A stretch of 64,000 bases of DNA from contig NC_092348.1 of the NCBI RefSeq assembly GCF_963676685.1, positions 19,257,386-19,321,385 of the forward strand, written 5' to 3'. A model generated the notes under the pieces. That model had not been told where the DNA came from. It ran no database searches and was given only the letters and a program-made list of their open reading frames with translations. Source of the DNA: Mytilus edulis. Lineage: Eukaryota > Mollusca > Bivalvia > Mytilida > Mytilidae. A program made the position numbers and the translations under genes. Positions within the stretch are counted from its first letter, which is position 1. Each line of letters begins with the position of its first letter. Of this stretch, positions 44,257 through 55,000 are shown one piece after another.

Positions 44257-44529
44257 TTGCCAATGGACGTTAAACATCCAACAACAAGGATGTGCATGAT
44301 GTACAAAATTACCAACTGCCTAGTTAATATAGATGCAACATCTAGGCTTATTCCAACAAACCGAGCATCAAGAACAACTCAGAGTGGATGTTTCCAGGTT
44401 CCTCTTTGTAGAACGAATATAAGGAAAATGTCATTCTATCCAAAATCAATACTGGAATGGAATGCCTTACCACTTTCCACTACCACCGCCCAGAGTCTTG
44501 AATGCTTCAAGGCTCAGCTAACAAAATAG
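44257..44529 (+). pseudogene. LINE 3' fragment (C-terminal end of ORF2)
   Basis: 90 codons ending in SILEWNALPLSTTTAQSLEC...KAQLTK and a stop. 'W N x L P ... F K ... L' is the typical end of many invertebrate LINE polymerases. The rest of the element is missing. Confidence 0.75.
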
Positions 44530-44627
44530 ACATAAACACTTGTTTTTAATGAGCACCTGTATATAGGATTTTAACTCTCACAAAATGTAAATATAATTAA
44601 AATGTCAATTGTTCTTTAACAATTGAG

Positions 44628-45557
44628 AGGTCTTTCCTTTAGTAATGTAAAATACATGTACATGTTCCAATAGATGTAGAATGTATTGAAAAGGTCAAGG
44701 TCAACCTGAAAAAGCTTTAAAACACACTAAAAATCCTTAAAATAAGGTCAAAAACACATAATTCGCTATCTGGGACATGACCTTGTGACCTTTGACAAGG
44801 TCATTAGTCCCCAATGTCATTGCTGAAGACCCCATGGGTCTAGGACCTTTTGTTATATAGTAAAAGCTGATTTTGCCTTTTCAGAAACCTAAATCAGGGG
44901 TTATGTCCCTTACAGAAAGGTCAAATCTCTTCGGTCAATGTAACAAAGTTGCGCCTTAATGACTCAAACATTTTCCATTATTTAAAACTTCTGTAAGTAT
45001 AATGGTTTCTGAGATTATCCGCTAACAAGGTGTTAGGTCAAAGGTCAAGGTCAATATACACATTTGACCTTGAGGTATTTTTCGAAGTCACATGAATTGA
45101 TGATGAATGGTGAAGATCCTAGGTGTCTACAACTTACGGTTTCTGAGTTTTGGTGGCCAACCGACACCAGTTAATTTTAATAGGGGCATAACCCTACCAA
45201 TGAGTAGTTGAATCTTTTCGATCCAAATGTAGCGAAGAACCAGGGTCTGGTCCTGAACAAATTTCACCCTTCCTTTTTTTTCTACCTATTACGGTTACAG
45301 TGTTGGGACAATAACAAGGTTTTTGGGTTACAGAGGGATTACTCCGAAACCGACAAAGTATTTCGACTCACAGGGTGATCGAGTTCTCGATAGGTATAAT
45401 ATTCATGACACCGATACAAAGTGTGAACATGAAAGCGACACGTCTTACGGTTAAGGCTGCTAACTTCGTCAAAATTTGGGGGAAGAATAATAATAAACAG
45501 CAATGAACAGAAGAAATACAGTATAAGGTCTTTCCCTTTTGAAAAAGGAAAGACCTT
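44628..45557. mobile_element. Element with AGGTCTTTCCTTT inverted ends
   Basis: Left GAGGTCTTTCCTTT (44,627-44,640) and right AAAGGAAAGACCTT (about 45,544-45,557) are inverted. A second inverted pair just inside the right end makes a near-perfect hairpin (45,528-45,557). The interior has 'aaggtcaaggtcaa' phrases. No ORF. The target duplication is unclear (AATT near both ends). Confidence 0.5.
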
Positions 45558-45983
45558 AATTAAATTTTCTTTGGACTTTCATGCGCAACACACAGTGGCA
45601 GAATAATCAGACAGTTGATTGCGGCCGCTTAACTGGAAGAAGAAGAAGAAGAACAATCAATCCAATGAATCAATATTTTTGTGGCTATGTCTGTGTTTAT
45701 ATGATATTCATGATATTTGTTATTTTTAAAATCTAGTATTATAAAAATGTGTACTTGGTCCACTTTCACAGATTACATTTAAAGCTGCCTTTATACATGT
45801 TTTAACATTGACTCTCTGAATAAAGTTATGTGAGCTTTTACCAAAATTACTAAATAAGTGGGTGGACACTGGGCGCTGACATATTGAAGATTCGCAGTGA
45901 ATATTTTTTTAAACGTTTGGAACTTTCGGACAACGTCGATGTGATTTGCGATAAAAATAAGAGAAAATCGAATGCCATCCAGC

Positions 45984-48900
45984 ATGGCGGATTTATTTTT
46001 AACAAGCGCAGCTTACTGCAAGATTTTGCTTCATGCCGCCAAATATCCACATTGTGCTGTCAATGGTGTACTTCTAGCTGAAGAACCAAAAAACAAAGAT
46101 CACAAACATATACGATTTGTTGACTGTATTCCACTGTTTCATTTGTCTTTGAGTATAGCACCGATGCTGGAGGCTGCTTTGTTGCAGGTGTTTTATCTAT
46201 TTACATTAGAAATTTTAATCAGATTAGGAATCTCTTTGGTGTTGTCACCTTAAGGATTTGATTAATTGTTCATGAATTTAATTTCACTAGACTCCTAGTT
46301 TTTTAGATCAAGATAAATATTTTATCTCTTTGAATATATTATTACATGTATGTCATTCTTATTTTTACACTTGCAGTCCATATATATTAGTGAAATTGGG
46401 GTACAATCACTACAATGATTTCCATAAAACTCACCAAAATGCAATATGAACCAGAAAACTGATAGAAGTGTTATACTATTCCAAATAATTATTGGAAGGC
46501 TATTTTAAATTTGACGCCTAATCATGCTAATGATATAAGGCGTCAAAGAAAAAATATAATAGCCTTCAAGACGTCACAATTATTTGAACTTGCGTTATAC
46601 CTTTTTTATTTGATAATTAAGAATATGAATTTGAGTCATTTGACAATTTCTCACTGTAATACTGATATACGACATTTAAGCTATGAAGACAGATTAAAAG
46701 TACTTAAACTACCTTCCCTAACTCACAGAAGGCGAAGAGGTGATATGATACAAGCTTTCAAAATATTAAAAGGAATCGAAGATATATCTTATGAAAGATT
46801 TTTTACTGTCATCAGTACAAATACCTGTGGGCATAATTGGAAATTAGCAAAACCTAGATGTAACACTTCTTTTCGATTAAGACATTTCTCACAACGAATT
46901 ATTAATGAATGGAATAACCTACCAGTTGAGGTTATTTCATCAAAAACTGTGGAAGCCTTTAAAATTAGTATAGACCGTCATTGGGAGTCAGTCATGTATC
47001 AGTTTAAGAAATTGATGAGGACACAAATAGTTTTCTATATAACTTTTTAATTGTGTGAAATATTGCACCAAATCATGCAGGATTGATGATTGTATCAGTT
47101 TTGAAAGTGTACCAAAATAGGGTGGGCTAAAAAGGATAGGATCCTTCCATATGATCCCCACAACGATCTTATACATGTAGAACTTGCTACCTTATTCTGT
47201 TTCTTATAATAAATACCATACCGTAATTTTTTCACAAAAATATTTTATTTTATTTACCATAAAATTCACAAAATCATATTTGATCGTAAGTAGAAAAAAA
47301 CAATACTTGCTATATGGTGACCTATAGTTGTTTATTTCTGTGTCATTTGGTCTCTTGCAGAGAGTTGTCTCATTGGCAATCAGACCCTATGATGGCTTAT
47401 CTTATTCTTTTTATTGATTGCATTTGAATAAACTTTTTTCAACTTAAAAAACAAAACAGAATATAAATCCAATGAGTGTACAGGTCTATCAGATGGTGCC
47501 TCATGTTTAGAGTCTGGTGAGACTAGCATTGATGAAAACTAGAACCCAATTCCTGTGACATGACTAGTTTCGCAGTTGTACTTGACTCATATTTTTGAAA
47601 AGTTTTTCAAAAGAAATACATCTAATTCTGTTATAAATGTATTGTCTAAATTCGTTTTGCTCCTTTAATCAACTAAAAATGTAAAAAGGTTATTTTTAAA
47701 ATTTGGGCAAGTAACAATTTCATTCGGACAAGTAAATTTTGGTACATGTATGTACTTTTCCTACAGAACAAGTTGAAAAAAAAGTTATTGTAGAGGCCTG
47801 ATTCCCAAATTATTTATTGTGTATTTTCAGTTACAATGTACCATACCTTATTTTGTAATTCAACCTTATTTAAATGGGAATGGGGAGAGATCCGTTTGCA
47901 CCAAAAATGCATCCTTTTGCACCACACATTTTTTTCTACAATATTACGTTTGCGCCACCTGTATTAAAATTACATGGTATCATTTGCGCCAATTAGAAGA
48001 AAAACGACTCTCCTCCTTTATTCAGACTTGGAACCGGCAGTTTACACAGCAAATGTTTCCTTTTCTGAAACATACTTTCTTCTTACTGCTGCTACATGTA
48101 CATGGGTACATCCCAATTTAATGTAAGTAGTAGCTTGTAACTTCACTATATTGTCCAAAAAGACAAACATTAAAGGATGAAATGCATAAAACAGTTCAGA
48201 ATAATTCCTGTGGAATACTTCTGTTCCATTACTGATAGATTGAGTTTCAGCCCATACGGATGGTGGGAACACAGCACTGTGTCATCAACATATCCCATGT
48301 GGCTAAAACATAATCAGCAAAAAGCTTCTATTTTCTTCTTTTTTGACACATCTTGTATTTAATATCCAGCAAAGCAATAAGTTTTCTTCTCTCTCTGTAC
48401 GTGGACTGTCTAATGCACTTCAAGTCATTTCTCTCTAGATGCTGATCTTCATAGTGAAATATCTCCCAACATGTGATACCTTTTAAGCCAAACATAAGAA
48501 TGATTTATATTTATGATAGATATGTGTACAGGTATATTGGCGCAATTGATACATTTGGAAAATAAAATTTGGCGCAAATGATACCCCTGAAAAACAGTTA
48601 TTGGCGCAAAAGGACTGCTGCCATTTAAATTGCGCATTTTAGATAATCCGATTACACAATAATTATTACAATTTACCCTTAGTCAAATTTAGTGTATTTT
48701 CAGATTGTTTAATTTATTTTGATATTTAAGTCTTATAGCTTAATTGTATACTTTCAGATTGAAGCCTACAGTAAGAGTATAGGATGTGTGATAGCCGGAT
48801 ATTATCAAGCCAATGAAAACCTTGACGATAATGTGTAAGTTACCATTTCTTGGAAAAGAGATTATACAGAGACGTTTACTTGTACTGATTGTCTGTATTT

Positions 48901-51900
48901 TACACAGGATTTTTTAATAAAATTTCTCATTACGGATTTGTTATTAAAAAATTTGGATTTTCTACCAATACGGGAAAGAAAATCAGAGTTGCTTCAGTTT
49001 ACGGTGATCAGTGTCTAAAAGGCACTTATTTTACTAGGAATCCCGCTCTGTACAGCGAAAAATGATAGCGATCAAGTTTATTTCATGGACGGCAAGGATC
49101 ATTTCTAAAAAATGGTGTAAATTTTAGGTTTTGATATTGGTCAAAATCTTTCTTCTAAAAATATCTGAATACGACTGCAGATACTGTCAGAATGCAGGAA
49201 ATTGCATCTAATTTTTCAAATTTTTGAAGAGGGGTATGCCCTCAAACCCCCTTAGATGGTTTGTGCTGCTTAACAGCACTCATTGGGCGTACTGCTGACA
49301 ACATTGCAAAACTACTGACAATTCTACTGATAGACACAAAAAAGAATCTCTTAATACAGGTGGTCTTTCAATACAGGTTCAATTTATATGAAATGACTTA
49401 TGTGCTACTGAGGAATCTCAGATTGGTGGTCTTTTAACACAGGTTTCCATTCTCAATTTTATTTTGCTTAATACAGGTGGTCTCTTAAGCAGGTTTGACT
49501 GTGTTTACTTTTTATTTTGTGGAAAGTTTACTGAGAAATTTAAAACATGTCTATTCTACTTTCAGATTAAACAATGCAGCAAAAATAATAGGAAAAAGAA
49601 TCTATGATAATAACCCTGATACTTGTATTTTTATAGTGAGTATTTATTGATCATTTGTTAAGTCTATACCATTGTATACAACATATACAATGGTATGCAG
49701 AAGTTTATATATGCAATAACTAGCATTAAAACAGCCAGGAGAACACAAATGATTTTATATGCCTTATAAAAGTCCTTTATAAAATGGCAAAATCAAAACC
49801 TCAAACTCATCAATGAATGGAAAACAAATGTCTTATTCCTGACTTGGTAGGCATTTCTTAATGTAGAAAATGGTGGATCAGACCTGGGTTAAATACAGGA
49901 CTTCTAATATATTTTTGAAGAGAGAATGATATATTTTAATTGGTCAATTATGTGTTGAGAGTCAGAAACTTAGGAAATAAAAATCTACAAAATAAGAGCA
50001 CAGTAAGGACAAACTTTAAAAATAAAGTGGATTCATATTGATGCAAATTTAGCATGAAAAATGTTTGGAACTTTTTCAAAAACATTGCATATACAAATGA
50101 CATATCTTATATTAAATTGTATCACAAATTTTATAATCAAAGAGATTTTGCGTTATTGTTAAATAATGTGATAATGTCCAAGATATATTATGCATAGTTT
50201 CAATGTATGATTTTGTTTTTCAGGTTGATAATAATAAAGTATCGCCACTAGCAGTGTCAGAGGCTTACAATATATATACATTTAAAGAATCAAATTGGTG
50301 CAAAACTGATAAAAGGTATAGATATGTTGACTTTTTCATACTTGAGAAAATTGATAATTAAGGTGCTCATATTGTTGGAGTGTCACCAATTTAGTTAAGT
50401 TTTAAGTTCTGCTGCACTTGACATGAACAAAATTGGCTTGTGTCTTGACATAAATCTATTTGACTCATTTCTTGACAAAAAAAGTCTTGACATGCCTCAT
50501 GACATAGACAAAGGCTGGTGATGAGTTTTCAGATAATGGTTTATTTTTACTAATTGTTTGGTTTGTAACAATTGTGTGTCTATCTTGATAGACAGACCCA
50601 ACAACATTTGCATAAGACATCTACTGGAAATTAAAATGTATATCTTGTACATGTAGTGAACTTTAATTTCCAACTTTTTCATGACCAAACAAGGGTTTTC
50701 AACAAAAAGTTAAAATAAAAAATAGTTAACAAAACACAACACAACTGAAGATTGAGCAACACTTAACCCATCAGAAACAATTGAAGGTAGTGATCTCAGG
50801 TGCTCCAGAGAAGGTGGTGATCTGGGGTGCTCCAGAGAAGGTGGTGATATCAAGTGCTCCAGAGAAGGTAGTGATCTCAGGTGCTCCAGAGAAGGTAGTG
50901 ATCTCAGGTGCTCTAGAGAAGGTAGTGATCTCAGGTGCTCCAGAGAAGGTGGTGATCTCAGGTGCTCCAGAGAAGGTAGTGATCTCAGGTGCTCCAGAGA
51001 AGGTGATGATCTCAGGTGCTCCAGAGAAGGTGATGATCTCAGGTGCTCCAGAGAAGGTAGTGATCTCAGGTGATCCAGAGAAGGTATTGATCTCAGGTGC
51101 TCCAGAGAAGGTAGTGATATCAGGGGCTCCAGAGAAGGTAGTGATATCAGGTGCTCCAGAGAAGGTGATGATCTCAGGTGCTCCAGAGAAGGTAGTGATC
51201 TCAGGTGCTCCAGAGAAGGTAGTGATATCAGGTGCTCCAGAGAAGGTAGTGATATCAGGTGCTCCAGAGAAGGTGATGATCTCAGGTGCTCCAGAGAAGG
51301 TAGTTATCTCAGGTGCTCCAGAGAAGGTAGTGATCTCAGGTGCTCCAGAGAAGGTAGTGATCTCAGGTGCTCCAGAGAAGGTAGTGATATCAGGTGCTCC
51401 AGAATGGTAAACAGATTTCGACAATGATATACTGTATTAAGGTTCAATAAAGTTATACCCTTTTTTTTTTTATAAAGATGAGATATTGCTACAAACACAT
51501 AAAATAAGTAGAAGTTCAAACCAAAAAAAATTTAAATTTTACTAATAAAATCTAAATACAATGTATTAAAACTTCTGGAGAATCAGTTGGGGGTGTATGA
51601 AAGGATGAATTAAATCAATTTCAAATAAAGTAAAGTCGTACAACAATTTCCTATCAAAGAGAATGTTGTCCTTTTTTTAAATAAATGTTACAAAATGACT
51701 TTGTGATATCCAATTTTATGTAATAAAAAAACCTTAATGGCTATTCTTTTGATGGTTGCGCACTTTAACAGGAAGTAACAAATGTATGTTTACATTGTAG
51801 ACCAACAACAGACGAAGAAACACTAGAGTTAAGCAGAATGTTATTATCTACACCAGATTCCTACAGACAGTTAGTTGACTTTGATAACCATTTTGATGAT

Positions 51901-51957
51901 CTATCTAAAGACTGGAGAAATTTACAAATAGCAGAATATATAGACAGATCGACATGA
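45984..51957 (+). CDS. EMC8: ER membrane protein complex subunit 8/9
   Basis: Part of the EMC insertase that places tail-anchored and multipass proteins in the ER membrane; EMC8 or its paralogue EMC9 binds EMC2 on the cytosolic side. Exons: 45,984-46,187, 48,758-48,834, 49,566-49,635, 50,224-50,315 and 51,801-51,957. All boundaries are GT-AG, the phases agree, and the total is 199 residues (vertebrate EMC8 is about 210). Diagnostic stretches: [20 protein letters not shown] near the N-terminus, [36 protein letters not shown] and LSKDWRN near the C-terminus. This is the MPN-like UPF0172 fold without metalloprotease residues. The start is the first ATG with a long conserved reading frame (AGCATGGCGG). 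Invertebrates usually have one gene for the EMC8/9 pair, so the symbol covers both. Confidence 0.95.
46511..47050 (+). pseudogene. LINE 3' fragment in EMC8 intron 1
   Basis: 179 open codons with [20 protein letters not shown], then [18 protein letters not shown] and [11 protein letters not shown], the C-terminal end of a CR1/L2-like LINE polymerase. There is no RT core in the fragment. It lies on the same strand as the host gene. Confidence 0.8.
47868..48630. mobile_element. Element with inverted clusters of TTTGCGCCAA words, EMC8 intron 1
   Basis: Four forward words (TTTGCACCAA 47,895; TTTGCACCAC 47,916; TTTGCGCCAC 47,949; TTTGCGCCAA 47,983) near the left end. Three reversed words (TTGGCGCAAT 48,538; TTGGCGCAAA 48,569 and 48,601) near the right end. 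ATTTAAATGG (47,868) and CCATTTAAAT (48,621-48,630) face each other at the borders. If ATTTAAAT is the duplicated target, the TSD is 8 bp. No long ORF. Confidence 0.65.
49100..49500. repeat. Dispersed repeat fragments in EMC8 intron 2
   Basis: 'gaagaggggtatgccctcaaacccccttag' at about 49,228 and repeated 'acaggtggtct' words at about 49,360-49,490, consistent with decayed transposon ends. Confidence 0.4.
50783..51403 (+). repeat. 27-bp minisatellite in EMC8 intron 4 (23 units)
   Basis: Unit GGTGCTCCAGAGAAGGTAGT plus GATCTCA, 621 bp = 23 x 27. With a period divisible by 3, frames of about 210 codons stay open on both strands (SGAPEKVVI on plus, SGAPEITTF on minus). The flanks (agattgagcaacac... 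before; gaatggtaaacagattt after) match the dispersed repeat seen once at about 16,050-16,120, so the array grew from one 27-bp piece of that repeat. Confidence 0.9.
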
Positions 51958-51959
51958 TA

Positions 51960-54900
51960 CCTATAGATTAGATAGTATATGTTGTAACTTCATTTGTCAA
52001 ACCGACATGTTTGTTATTTGTGCCTCATCACTAAGTATTCTGTGTTTGTTTTGAAAGTCTCCATAAATTTACTTTAGATAAGACATGATAAGAGAAATTA
52101 GATAAAATTGTTAACTGAGATTCAATCAGAAATTATATGCACAAAACTACCTGGTAACATTCCATTTTATTAGTTTGTACTACTTTGAAAACAAGAAAAC
52201 ATAAAAATTGTTCAGGAAGATCTGCATATTTTATTATGATAAGAAAATAAAAGTAAAATGAAAACCAATTTATTTGCACATCTAATTACATTGTTTCAAT
52301 GTCAGATCAGATAAAGACAGAAATGTACCGGTATATTGATATATTTTAACCTCTCTATGTGAATGTTTCCTAATTTAAAGTTTTTGATACCACTTAATTT
52401 CAGTAATTTATAAATGTATGTAGAAAGGCTGAACATATACAGCTGATATTATTTATATGTTTATTGTTGTCAGAAGCACATACAAATCAAGTGCAAAGGG
52501 AGATAATTTCTCATCTTGAAAAGAAAAATTGTATAGATGTACAGTCAAAATATGTGTATAGATTTCTAGAAGTCATATCATTTTAAATCATGTACAAATC
52601 ATTGGACAGAGCTTTAGAGCAGATTTACAAAGGGATGTGGTCTGCTAAAAAAAACATATTTTTGGGCAAGTTATGATAAATTTAGTTTAAATATACAAAC
52701 CTACAACTGTAAAGTGTCATGTAATTTTGTTTTAAGTAATTGAAGCATATAAGATTTTGTTAACATTTAAACTTTATATTGTTGTATTAAGGTTTAATAA
52801 GTGAGCTGCCTCAGATAGAAATCGACCTTATGCAAATGCTGGTATATATGTACTGTTGTACATGTATACTTGGATGGAGAGTTGTCTCATTGGCACTCGT
52901 ACCACATCTTCTTATATCTATTTGACTTCAATTGAATTTGAACATTCAAATATGTAATAAAAGATTAGTCTTGGTCTGTTTTGAAGGGTCCTTATATCAA
53001 ATCAATTTTCGAACAGTATTAATCTTTGCATTGAGATATTTTTCGACCAAAAATAAGTTAATAAATGCATTGATATCCAATGCATCTCAAATTATACAAT
53101 TCTTATTTAGTAGGAATATAATACTCAGACTTCAACCAATCAAAATACTAGATTATTTGTTTTGAGCACAAGTTTTTATTAGTTTCCATTATAGCCGATT
53201 CAGTAAGTAATGAATATAGTTCTAGGACTCAAAATTAGTTGTAATATAGGGACGAAAGATACCAATTGTTAAAAAGGATATGTCACAATTATGTAATCCT
53301 TATTTAAAAATGATCAATATCATTTTTACAAATCTCAAAATTCAACGATGGTGGTTTCAAAATAAATAGATGTGTTGGGAATCAAAAGAGATTTTTAAAC
53401 ATTCATCAACGTAAAAGCCCCTTTGTAATAGGTTGTGAGGATCTTTGTTTCTTCTCAGATTCTTTAAAAAATCCAAATTAATTGTTTAGTGTTATCATAA
53501 CCTGATTATCAGAAAAATTACTTACTATTTGTGGATTAAAAGTTTTTGAAAAAAAATGTGCATCACATTTTTTTTTTTTTTTGTAATTATGATTTTGATG
53601 TTCTCAGTACTAGTAATTAGAACCACAGGGACTTACATAGATATTCCATAATTATTCTGGTTGATTAGAGAGTACCTTTATGAAGTGCAATAACTGCTTA
53701 GTCTTTTCATTACATTTATAACTTGTTTCATGACAAAGGTTAGGTAAAGTTCATTTATAAATCATCTTGCTTCTGTTCAAGAATTACATGTATCAGAACA
53801 TTTGTATTGTTGTGTGTAATAGAGACAAGATTGATAATAAATAAATACTGTTTTCATGTTTAAAAACCACAGTTTGAAATGTGTTTGTTAATCTATCTAG
53901 TAAGCCTGTATAACATTGGATAAAAAGTTAGCATTTATTGCCTCCATTCACAAAGACCATCTAAATCCTGCACATTGTTTGTAAAAGGTATAGATTTACT
54001 GTCAAGATTGAACAGCCAAATTTATTTTATTTTGAACCAAACAACTTTTTTTTTACATGTACATTATGATAATGAAATTTCAAGTAATACTGCCGGTGTT
54101 GTCGAATTCTTTCTAGATGTTTTTCTTCTTTTTCTTGTATGCATTATTAGGATCAAACATGTTAAATATTTATAAAATAAACAGAATTTATGATAGTTGT
54201 TGACTTTTGTCTGTGTCTGAGGTGCCTTAACAATCACTTGTGTGTAAATCTTTTAATAGGCAAATTTTACTTTTCAATTTGTTTTTGCCCTTAAAAGTTA
54301 GAACTGTATATGTAAACAGTTGCAGGATTTTCTTGCTACATTGAAGACCCATCAGCTGTTATCCGCTCTTTGAAAGGGATGTTGTCTCTGTGACACAAAG
54401 TTTTATTCACAAAATACAAGATACATTCACGCCATTGGTCGAGATATTAAATTGCTCATGCAGAATACTAGCTGAATCGGCTATAATGGAAACCAATTAC
54501 CACGAATAAAGAAATTGTAACGGAAAAACCCTGATTAACGAGAGCAGAAATCACTAATAAGAGAAATAAAATCATCTTTGCTATTTTGGTTGATTGATTG
54601 TTTGTGTGTAACTTCACTTTCAGCTCTCTTGGCTAGTTTTCATTTGTGGAGAAAGCCATGTGCAGGGTTCTAGCTCACAACATCATTGTTGAATGGCAAG
54701 TGAAGCTGTTGACGAAATACTTTGGTAATGAAATCTTGAGTTTACCTTGCCTAATTAAATTATTTTTTTATAATGAGTTCATTCTATAAGAAAGGAGAAA
54801 AGCCTTTTGAATTTTCGAGTTTTCTTTGCTGAAGTGGAATAAGGCTTATTGAAACTTGTGACAGTAATCTCAATAGATAGGAATATTGCACTTATTCTAT

Positions 54901-54990
54901 TAGACTTTTATATTAAAGTTTGGTTCATATGACATTTAAAATTTCTAGAATTAATGATCTGGAAAAGCTTTTCCTATTCATATTTCATTG
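51960..54990. other. EMC8 3' flank and intergenic DNA
   Basis: Candidate AATAAA signals for EMC8 occur at several sites, for example about 52,245 and 53,838; I cannot choose. Repeat fragments: 52,870-52,922 (gatggagagttgtctcattg) and 54,325-54,395. At 54,625-54,665 there is a trace of the 'cattggtggaggaagcc' repeat. No further gene recognised; the 66- and 77-codon frames here lack protein character. Confidence 0.45.
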
Positions 54991-55000
54991 TTGCTTTTTA

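Noticed and set aside
45616-45652. GCGGCCGC and (GAA)n near 45,620-45,652 as vector or linker contamination
   Set aside because: A lone NotI-like octamer followed by a short microsatellite, embedded in sequence that continues naturally; no vector sequence around it.
50771-51424. Open frames of about 210 codons on both strands (SGAPEKVVI / SGAPEITTF repeats) as a repetitive protein gene
   Set aside because: They are by-products of a 27-bp minisatellite inside an EMC8 intron. Both strands are open and no coding flank or splice context exists.
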